A stretch of 40,831 nt of DNA. Origin: a virus. Shown one piece after another: positions 34,814 to 40,831 of this stretch. Made by a program: the position numbers and the translations under genes. The notes under the pieces were generated by a model. That model saw nothing but the letters and a program-made list of their open reading frames with translations. It ran no database searches and was not told where the DNA came from. Position 1 is the first letter of the stretch. The number at the start of each line of letters is the position of its first letter. The stretch is taken from IMG/VR virus record IMGVR_UViG_3300022690_000365, positions 1 to 40,831 of that record; one strand, given 5' to 3'.

Positions 34814-35326
34814 TTATCGAAGTGACGCGCAGTGTGCCTCAAATTCTTGATCAGACATAGCCAATACTTCGGCGTCTGTCTTTCCTTCTCGGGTTTTACT
34901 AGCGTCTGGTTCATTATTACTATGACCATCAGCAGCAAGATGTGCTTGAACCACTTTGGCGGCAGAGGGATCAATTGTTAATTCCTCTTTCACTTTATCA
35001 CGCAAACCTTCTTGCGCGGCTTTGTAAACGTCAGGGTTCTTAATCCTGTTATTATACGCTTCTACAAAAGCGGGGTCTTCCTCAGCTAAAGTTTTAACAA
35101 GTCCTTTAATGACGGTATCAGAATGTTTAATTTCCGAACCCTCTTTAATAAAGGACACATTATCGCCTATGGCTGTGTCATACTCTTGCTTGGCAGCAGT
35201 ATTAGCATCTTTTTGATCCTGTTCTGCTTGCCGTGTTTCCAGAATAGCTAAACGTTCGTCCGCTTTCTTTTCTGGTTGCTTATAATCATCAACTAATGCG
35301 TCTAAATCGACTTTTTCCTGGGTCAA
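34814..35326 (-). CDS. Scaffolding protein, TTG start
   Basis: This 170-residue, very acidic, Lys/Glu/Gln/Ala-rich helical protein has a coiled-coil centre (LAILETRQAEQDQKDANTA) and directly precedes the capsid gene, the usual position of a scaffold. The start is a TTG at 35326 with AGGAGG upstream; no in-frame ATG lies near the beginning. A weak start may set the scaffold-to-capsid ratio, which is inference. Confidence 0.75.
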   Translation of the reverse strand: MTQEKVDLDALVDDYKQPEKKADERLAILETRQAEQDQKDANTAAKQEYDTAIGDNVSFIKEGSEIKHSDTVIKGLVKTLAEEDPAFVEAYNNRIKNPDVYKAAQEGLRDKVKEELTIDPSAAKVVQAHLAADGHSNNEPDASKTREGKTDAEVLAMSDQEFEAHCASLR

Positions 35327-35338
35327 GGCCTATGCCTC

Positions 35339-35578
35339 CTATTTCTGTGGTTCGAAAACCGTTCTTAAGCGGTGCATTCCATTAATTTGTCCTTTTTGGT
35401 AAATACTCTTTCGGACAACCTTCTCAGCATCGCAGTCTATTGAAGGTTTAAAATCTCTATGCGGCTGGTGGTGGTCCACCAATGCTTTCAACAACTCCTG
35501 AAATTCCTTGTTCTCCCGGAGCTGCTTGAGGAGCACCTTGTGGTTGATTGATAAATCTTTCTGGGTTTGCGAAGACAT
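35339..35578 (-). CDS. Small protein overlapping the portal gene, 79 aa
   Basis: The ATG at 35578 follows AAGGAGTTATTAA, a strong site, although the first 122 bases lie inside the portal gene in another frame. The 79-residue product is helical and basic (KVLLKQLRENKEFQELLKAL, AEKVVRKSIYQKGQINGMHR). Proteins with this KEFQELL-DHHQ pattern follow the portal in other podoviruses. Function unknown, perhaps head assembly. Confidence 0.65.
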   Translation of the reverse strand: MSSQTQKDLSINHKVLLKQLRENKEFQELLKALVDHHQPHRDFKPSIDCDAEKVVRKSIYQKGQINGMHRLRTVFEPQK

Positions 35579-37235
35579 TTAATAACTCCTTGAGGGCTTC
35601 CTCACGATTAAACATTGGTGGTGCGCCAGTTTGTATTGATTGTAAATCAAATGCAGCAGCATTTTGTAGCGCGCCTAATTGTTGTTCCTGTTTCTGGCGT
35701 TCAGTCAATGGCCCACTGGAACCTACTACTTCAAATTCAACATGATCTGGTAAATCTTCTTTAGCAAGTGTTACATAGCCTTCCATACCAGCAGCATTAA
35801 CAAAAACACTTTGTTTTTTCATGACTTTCTTGATAACGGCAAATTCCATTTGCAATATAGGGCGTAAAACTTCTTTTTCTTTAGCTTGCACATAATCATC
35901 TGTCCTGACAAGACCCCTGACAGACTCAACCTCAGCCGCAAAGGCAGTTGTGTGTGATTTAGCCGCAGCACCGCGTCTTGGGGCCGTGACACCTGTTAAA
36001 TCTTCATATTGCTGTAAAGCAAGAAATAGAGCAGCCTGAATTTCACCAACACTCCATTCATTCATAATTCTAATAGCAGCATCAATGTCGTCAACTGCAT
36101 TATGCGCTCCGGGGAATAAATTAGGACCGCCTTGTGTTTTTAATTGTGCGTTATTATCATCATATATAGTAGGAGGTAAAGCAGAAAGGGCAGCAGCGGT
36201 AGCCATGTTATTTGTTAGCGCCGTAGCAAGTTCTTGAATCGGCTGACCTTTCATTAAAGGACTGGACCCATAAGGAGAGTTTAAATTATCTCTCATATAT
36301 ACACCAGTAACCAAAGACCGGAAACCGAATTCATTTTTACGTGATCTTATAACCAAAGGACCACCAACACCTGAAATTGCCACCCATATCGTCATGTTAG
36401 GTACAAAAAGTGTCTCTCTTGACGTAGGAATGATTAAATCACCCTCAAATTCAACAATATGAAGAAGTTTACCCGGTTCGGCTTCCAGTTTATTCATTTG
36501 AATGAATGTTTTATCTTCTTTTGCAGCAATCTTTAATGCTGCCTCTGATTTCCAGAAATCCCTCATGGGGGACGGAGCTATAAATTGGCCTTCTAACGTC
36601 ATTTGGTCAACACGAGTATCTAGATAAAGGTTGTGGGCTGAAATAGGAACAACAGCAACACCAACGGCAGTATCGTCTGAAAATGTCCCATCAAAAGATG
36701 GTTGTTCAGCTTTAATAACTTTACCACCGTAAGTCCCATATTTTAAAGCATCAATATCAAAAGAATCAGCGGTACGACGGAAATTAAATACTTTATGATT
36801 TTTATCCATAACAGATTTAATCAAAGCATCCGCTTGTTCTTGCTTTAATTCAACAGGAATGGGTGTATCGCCAATAAGAGCCATTGTCTCTCTGCGATTA
36901 TTCCATCTTGTAATGAATTTATCCGATAAATCTGAATGAGGTAGGAACCATTTGTTGTCTCTAGGGAATGTCAGTTGTCTTGAATCTGCCTGTAAAACCT
37001 CTAAAGCAGATGCTTGTAAAGGAAGTTCTGTGTTAGGTAGCCAATCATTATTTTTACCCTCAACATGCTCTTTGGGTTTTGGTATCATGTTTATTTGACG
37101 GTCAACCTCTTTCCAGATACGAACACGTTCAAATCTATCCATTGACAACGCCCGGTTAGAAAAATCCATAGCAATCGTCTCAGCGGCTTTAGCCCACTGA
37201 TTAGGCGTTAATCGTACTTCTCTAACGTTTCTCAC
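35457..37235 (-). CDS. Portal protein, 592 aa, GTG start
   Basis: A 592-residue head-tail connector. It has an N-terminal helical wing (QWAKAAETIAMDFSNRALS), a long mixed region and a late helical segment (LAKEDLPDHVEFEVVGSS, then RQKQEQQLGALQNAAAFDL). The C-terminus is Gln/Pro-rich. Size and position between terminase and scaffold agree with podovirus portals. It starts with GTG overlapping the previous stop (GTGA), and its end overlaps the 35578 gene. Confidence 0.8.
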   Translation of the reverse strand: MRNVREVRLTPNQWAKAAETIAMDFSNRALSMDRFERVRIWKEVDRQINMIPKPKEHVEGKNNDWLPNTELPLQASALEVLQADSRQLTFPRDNKWFLPHSDLSDKFITRWNNRRETMALIGDTPIPVELKQEQADALIKSVMDKNHKVFNFRRTADSFDIDALKYGTYGGKVIKAEQPSFDGTFSDDTAVGVAVVPISAHNLYLDTRVDQMTLEGQFIAPSPMRDFWKSEAALKIAAKEDKTFIQMNKLEAEPGKLLHIVEFEGDLIIPTSRETLFVPNMTIWVAISGVGGPLVIRSRKNEFGFRSLVTGVYMRDNLNSPYGSSPLMKGQPIQELATALTNNMATAAALSALPPTIYDDNNAQLKTQGGPNLFPGAHNAVDDIDAAIRIMNEWSVGEIQAALFLALQQYEDLTGVTAPRRGAAAKSHTTAFAAEVESVRGLVRTDDYVQAKEKEVLRPILQMEFAVIKKVMKKQSVFVNAAGMEGYVTLAKEDLPDHVEFEVVGSSGPLTERQKQEQQLGALQNAAAFDLQSIQTGAPPMFNREEALKELLNVFANPERFINQPQGAPQAAPGEQGISGVVESIGGPPPAA

Positions 37236-37552
37236 ATTATTACGCCTTGTCTACCAACAATCATTTCCTCAGCATAAGGAATTATATGTGCTAAAATCTG
37301 TTTTTCTGAACTATCTACGCTATATTCTAAAGTCTGTGCTAAACCCTCAAATTCTAAACTACCCCATAAGGCATGAATACATGGTTCCCCATTTTCCCCA
37401 ATACCTTCACCATAAGCAAAGTAAATATCGTGACCAGTAGATATTTCGACAACTTTCTTTTTTACCTTTTTAACAGGGAGAGCATCAGCAAGACGTTCAA
37501 GCACATATTGCTTAGAAACTAAGTCTTTATCAACCTGATCCGCTAAGTTCAT
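37232..37552 (-). CDS. Unrecognised protein between terminase and portal, 106 aa
   Basis: The 106-residue product has a helical N-terminus (KDLVSKQYVLERLADAL), a KKVKKKVVEI basic stretch and a beta-rich middle (HDIYFAYGEGIGENGEPC). It is coupled at both ends (ATGA and GTGA). It may be a small head protein or terminase accessory. Family not recognised. Confidence 0.65.
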   Translation of the reverse strand: MNLADQVDKDLVSKQYVLERLADALPVKKVKKKVVEISTGHDIYFAYGEGIGENGEPCIHALWGSLEFEGLAQTLEYSVDSSEKQILAHIIPYAEEMIVGRQGVIM

Positions 37553-39000
37553 CTGTGTAATCCACCCAATATCTGTCTTGGTTGTTGTACTGTTGCAACT
37601 GTGGTAATATTAACACGACTTTTCCGTAAGTCAATCATTGCATATCTGGTCGCTGCCATAATATCATCCTTCTTGTCTACAATCTTACCATCTTTGCGGT
37701 GATACATACGCTTCTCTTCAAACCATAAACTCAAGTGGGAAAAGACTTTGAAGCGTCCTGTCATCATTCGCTCGATGATCTCCAAGACAATCGGCTCTAC
37801 GGCTTGAGCACCACCAATTTTTTCATCATAACGTGCGGAACGGCGTAACATTTTTACACCATGTGACTTAAATGTTTTATATAAGGGTTTTGCATTGCCC
37901 TTATCACGGTCCATACCATCATGAGGCCAAGCACAGGGTATCCACTTCCCTCTCGTCTTGATTGCATGTGAATGATATAGAACATCTTGGCCGGACTTCC
38001 GATAGCAGTCTGTGACATAAACTATATCCTTATCCCTATCCCATGCTAACCATACGCCAGCAGCAGGGTGATCAATACCAAAATCAATACCACATATCTG
38101 AGTGTAATGTCGGGGAATTGGGAAAGGTTCAATTTTAATATCTTCGTCTTTGATTTTATAAACAGCACCGGAACCCATCATTGGAATACCTCGTTCCCGC
38201 GTATCTCTCTCCCAATCCTGATAAGTGGCAGAAAGTTCGGCTCTTGCGTCCAAATCCAGGTGTGGGCAATCATCCCAAGTAACATTCTTCATGAAAGCAG
38301 GGGAATCTTTATCAATCAGGAATTCCACCACGCCTGTAGAGCCAGAAAGTGGCGTAAATGTTAGGATAATCATACCTTTTGAATCTAACGTGCGGGTTTT
38401 AGCCTCAGAAAAGACTTCCCAACTCGGTTCTTCGTCTAACCAGACAATATCTTTTGATGTTCCCTGCCACTTTTTACGACCCTGTTCGTAGGTTTTAAGT
38501 TTAACAACAGAAACCCCGCCGGATACATGCTTGACCTTAATAACATCAACCACATCAGGCACCCCGGCTTGACGGTATTTAACACTTTTTAAAGATTCTT
38601 TAGGTATCCAGCCAGTGCCGTGTGCACCTTCTTCTCCCAACAATTCATACTGAATAACATCCCTGGATAATTCGTTTGTCTCGCACCCTGTCCAGACTTG
38701 AACAGGATGAGTAAACCTGCGCCCCTCCCACCAATCTGGATAAAGTCCCGTCATGTGGATAGCGACTTCTTCACCGGCTGTCATGGTCTTACCACAACGG
38801 TTCCCGGCCATTATCCCACGGGTTGCATGGGTTTTACCAGCAGCAAATACCTCTCTTTGCCATGCGTAATTTCCGAAGTTAGAATTACTTGGAGGTTTTT
38901 TGTGATCGAACAGTCTTGAGGTGAACTTTTGTAGTTTTCTCCCCTTCATCCTGTTTTTCATTTCTGATAATAGGGCTGTGTTCAACTTTCCATTCTCCAT
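37549..39000 (-). CDS. terL: Terminase large subunit
   Basis: The 483-residue packaging motor. The ATPase domain shows a Walker A loop, AGNRCGKT at 65-72, and a Walker B strand, DIVWLDEE at 184-191, with a TFTP coupling motif at about 214-217. The nuclease domain has CGIDFGID at 303-310 (Asp306, Asp310) and further acidic residues. It packages concatemers with TerS (808-1320). The annotated start at 39000 lies inside the 38885 gene by 116 bases; a later start at residue 14 or 18 is possible. Confidence 0.92.
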   Translation of the reverse strand: MENGKLNTALLSEMKNRMKGRKLQKFTSRLFDHKKPPSNSNFGNYAWQREVFAAGKTHATRGIMAGNRCGKTMTAGEEVAIHMTGLYPDWWEGRRFTHPVQVWTGCETNELSRDVIQYELLGEEGAHGTGWIPKESLKSVKYRQAGVPDVVDVIKVKHVSGGVSVVKLKTYEQGRKKWQGTSKDIVWLDEEPSWEVFSEAKTRTLDSKGMIILTFTPLSGSTGVVEFLIDKDSPAFMKNVTWDDCPHLDLDARAELSATYQDWERDTRERGIPMMGSGAVYKIKDEDIKIEPFPIPRHYTQICGIDFGIDHPAAGVWLAWDRDKDIVYVTDCYRKSGQDVLYHSHAIKTRGKWIPCAWPHDGMDRDKGNAKPLYKTFKSHGVKMLRRSARYDEKIGGAQAVEPIVLEIIERMMTGRFKVFSHLSLWFEEKRMYHRKDGKIVDKKDDIMAATRYAMIDLRKSRVNITTVATVQQPRQILGGLHR

Positions 39001-39706
39001 TTACAAAAATCATTCTACCGCCTTTAACACGAATATCAGGTTGTGTTTCATAACCGTACAAACGTCTATCTCCATCCATGCCCATTAATCGACACCCAGA
39101 GGGTATTTCAAAGTTAATTCCCATTGTTTCGGCTTTGCTTATCCAATATTCCATATTAGAAGCCCCAGCATCGCACTTCATGGCATCCATACTGTTGTGT
39201 GGGTTAAAGTCACATCCGAACAAACCAATATGGTTAGCACCCTTCAACATAGCATAGACAAGGGCGTAAGAGACAGAATTATTGATATAGATTGATCCAA
39301 ACTTGTCTACCACGTCCTGAATAGGGAATTCTTCTGTTTTATAGTCGGGATGGTGGGTAGAAGTAACGATAGGTATTCTTTTAGAAATGTCTTTTGGGAT
39401 AGTTCTAGCATTTTCCAGATTATCCATATGGAAAACCTTATCATACTTCCTTAAGACATTAGCCATGCCATTAATAACCCAAACTTGATCATATTCTTGT
39501 TCAATATCGGCTGTATCGCCTATTTTCTGGCTTAATCGAACAACCATATTAAGACATTCATCATCTACAGGTAATTCATTGGTATGAACTGTTTCTACAA
39601 GGGAATTGAAGGCTTTTTGGTAGAAATCTTCTCTCGTGGGTTTATTATAAACTTTGTCGAACCACACTCTATTTGTTGGTCCCATTGCTACAATAGCTAC
39701 GCGCAT
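38885..39706 (-). CDS. DUF115/MptE-like Rossmann-type protein, 273 aa
   Basis: The ATG at 39706 follows AGAAGGAG by seven bases. In 273 residues I see VAIVAMGPTN at the N-terminus, a VFHMDNLENA segment, IPIVTSTHHPDYKTEE and YINNSVSYALVYAMLKGANHIGLFGCDFN, the order of small phage Rossmann-like proteins related to DUF115/MptE or glycosyltransferase-type folds. The last 40 residues are basic and overlap terL. It is the first gene of the late operon. A role in sugar or nucleotide modification is possible but unproven. Confidence 0.6.
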   Translation of the reverse strand: MRVAIVAMGPTNRVWFDKVYNKPTREDFYQKAFNSLVETVHTNELPVDDECLNMVVRLSQKIGDTADIEQEYDQVWVINGMANVLRKYDKVFHMDNLENARTIPKDISKRIPIVTSTHHPDYKTEEFPIQDVVDKFGSIYINNSVSYALVYAMLKGANHIGLFGCDFNPHNSMDAMKCDAGASNMEYWISKAETMGINFEIPSGCRLMGMDGDRRLYGYETQPDIRVKGGRMIFVNGEWKVEHSPIIRNEKQDEGEKTTKVHLKTVRSQKTSK

Positions 39707-39730
39707 AATCATGCTCCTTCTGAGGGAAGC

Positions 39731-39757
39731 ATAATATTAAAGGGGTGGGGGTGTCAA
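39731..39757 (-). promoter_or_regulatory. Promoter of the late structural operon, leftward
   Basis: On the minus strand TTGACA is followed after 15 bases by TATTAT. It lies just beyond the stop of the 40407 gene and 25 bases before the ATG at 39706. The spacing is slightly short. It would drive terL, portal, capsid and the ejection genes. Confidence 0.65.
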
Positions 39758-39759
39758 GA

Positions 39760-40407
39760 TTAAGTAAGTTTTTTAAATCCGATGGCCGTAATTTGAAATG
39801 CAGAAACACCTGTTCCTGTTAAATCATCTTGTATGATAACACCGATCTTATCATTAGACAAAGCTTGTAAATGAATACCAAAAGGGGGACTGATAGCTCT
39901 CATATCTAATCTAGGATTATATCCAAAACTATTGTTTCCGGGGAGAACATTTTGTAACCTAAAAGCAGACGCATCTTCACCTGTCGCAGCAGTAAGTGTG
40001 CCAATAGTTACCCAGTTAAAATTAGTTTTAAGAGGAAATTCTCGGATTTCATTAAGAACTCCTTTTGTATCTCTGAATATTATACAACCATTAGTCAGTC
40101 CATCTGTTATAGCAGCGAAATCGCTTAACAAAGCATTGCCTCCTCCGACGGTTCCAAGGATGATTACGTTTATTTCGGTAATGAAAATATCACCATCTGC
40201 ATCAGAAGTTATAAAAGCTTTAATTTCAGTCGTACTACCATCAACTCTTAAATCTATTGTCGTTCCGTCTCCATTGACGGTAAAAGGACGAAGAACCGGA
40301 ACCATTATTTGTGTTTCGGACTCTGGTGGAAATTGTGTTACACTAAGAGCTTCGTTCTGGATAGCAACTTTTTGAGTTCCGTCTGTTATATCAATAGGAA
40401 TACTCAT
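39760..40407 (-). CDS. Putative virion beta-rich protein, 215 aa
   Basis: The start overlaps the junction gene's stop as ATGA. The 215-residue product is beta-rich with many Thr/Gly/Asp/Ile residues (FTVNGDGTTIDLRVDG, IFITEINVIILGTVGG) and resembles phage head-decoration or tail-surface proteins. The C-terminus ends with another beta run (FQITAIGFKKL). It pairs with the junction-spanning protein, with which it may share a fold. Confidence 0.65.
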   Translation of the reverse strand: MSIPIDITDGTQKVAIQNEALSVTQFPPESETQIMVPVLRPFTVNGDGTTIDLRVDGSTTEIKAFITSDADGDIFITEINVIILGTVGGGNALLSDFAAITDGLTNGCIIFRDTKGVLNEIREFPLKTNFNWVTIGTLTAATGEDASAFRLQNVLPGNNSFGYNPRLDMRAISPPFGIHLQALSNDKIGVIIQDDLTGTGVSAFQITAIGFKKLT

Positions 40408-40831
40408 AGATTTTCTTTAATGTGGAAATTAACAGAAATCATAAAATCCATTGAAATATTACTTGCAGGAGGGTCTACGGTAATTCCGACTTCCCCGCCA
40501 ACAGGAATAATAGTTGTCAATTCAATTTGTTCTGGCGCTGTGAATAGCCCCATAGTTTGTTGACCAACAACTTCATCGGTGAATGATCTTCCTGTTCCAC
40601 CAATTTTTATTACTCCACTGAATACTCTGGAAGTTTTACCAGAATTCCTGTTGAACGCTACACCAGTAGCACCATTTGCTATAATATCACTTGCCGAAGT
40701 AAAATTTCCTACCTGCTTAACAACTATCTTATCATCCACGCCAGTATTACTAGTTCCACTAGATATTGTAGCTGATGTTATAATCATATCGTTAACATCA
40801 GTATTTTTTATATAAAGAACTGCTGTATCGG
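40404..40831 (-). CDS. Putative virion protein, C-terminal part (crosses the junction)
   Basis: This is the continuation of the gene that begins at 310. Within the window it is open from the right edge to the TGA at 40404. The C-terminal half is beta-rich (FSGVIKIGGTGRSFTDEVVG, VGGEVGITVDPPASN) and ends in HIKENL. The merged protein has 197 residues. Same assignment and uncertainty as for the N-terminal part. Confidence 0.85.
   Translation of the reverse strand, partial: DTAVLYIKNTDVNDMIITSATISSGTSNTGVDDKIVVKQVGNFTSASDIIANGATGVAFNRNSGKTSRVFSGVIKIGGTGRSFTDEVVGQQTMGLFTAPEQIELTTIIPVGGEVGITVDPPASNISMDFMISVNFHIKENL
40688..40831. repeat. Terminal redundancy, right copy
   Basis: Identical over all 144 bases to 1-144. 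The base following the copy would be position 145. Confidence 0.95.

Noticed and set aside
1-40831. CRISPR array, tRNA genes, diversity-generating retroelement, toxin-antitoxin pair, integrase
   Set aside because: I looked for spaced direct repeats, tRNA T-arm signatures, reverse-transcriptase motifs and tyrosine-recombinase motifs and found none. The two RHH proteins lack a recognisable toxin partner.

Overview
The window is best read as one complete circular or terminally redundant phage genome. The first 144 bases recur exactly as the last 144 (1-144 = 40688-40831). The reading frame that starts at 310 on the minus strand runs off position 1 and stays open from 40687 down to a stop at 40404, so the unit is about 40,687 bp. 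It looks like a short-tailed (podovirus-like) phage: an N4-gp56-type major capsid protein, a large portal, T7/P22-like tail adaptor and nozzle proteins, and three long ejection-type proteins, with no tail tape measure, sheath or tail-tube gene. The host is probably a Gram-negative bacterium, because there is a lipoprotein plus membrane/coiled-coil pair resembling spanins, NinB/RusA-type recombination genes and an RMF-like protein. Base composition is AT-rich. No RNA or DNA polymerase gene is seen, so the phage probably depends on host polymerases; the promoters I can read are of the sigma-70 kind.

Layout. 1-1572 (minus) holds a virion-type gene spanning the junction, a terminator at 555-589, and the small terminase with its neighbours. 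1573-1975 is a noncoding leader with a strong leftward promoter. At 2459-2522 two strong promoters diverge. The rightward one drives a run of very small, mostly unrecognised genes (2553-5493) ending in an XRE-type DNA-binding protein. 5480-10383 (minus) is a replication and early operon read from the promoter at 10415-10443: RHH protein, RusA resolvase, DnaA-domain protein, O-like replication protein, YopX and many small genes. It is interrupted by a 670-bp noncoding, apparently structured region (6232-6905) that has its own promoter. 10606-13109 (plus) is a recombination operon (Rad52-like annealing protein, HNH/Ref-like protein, NinB) containing an intergenic RNA pseudoknot. 13095-17213 (minus) holds accessory genes, several sharing a copied 5-prime end, plus a D12-class adenine methylase and a serine recombinase. 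17370-19788 (plus) is a second accessory operon whose genes are preceded by related short hairpins.

19785-22915 (minus) is the lysis region. It is split by a rightward HNH-AP2 homing-endonuclease cassette (20785-21508) that has left a duplicated lysin tail. From 39706 leftward to about 22.9 kb is the late structural operon: DUF115-like protein, large terminase, portal, scaffold, major capsid, head-tail proteins, ejection proteins and tail fibre. Many neighbouring genes in the same operon overlap as ATGA or TAATG, which suggests translational coupling.

The items most worth following are the structured noncoding region at 6232-6905, the pseudoknot at 12391-12454, the homing-cassette scar at 20656-20757, and the family of genes carrying the same N-terminal Gln-Thr-Ser tag. 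All functions are judged from sequence by eye, and no database search was run.
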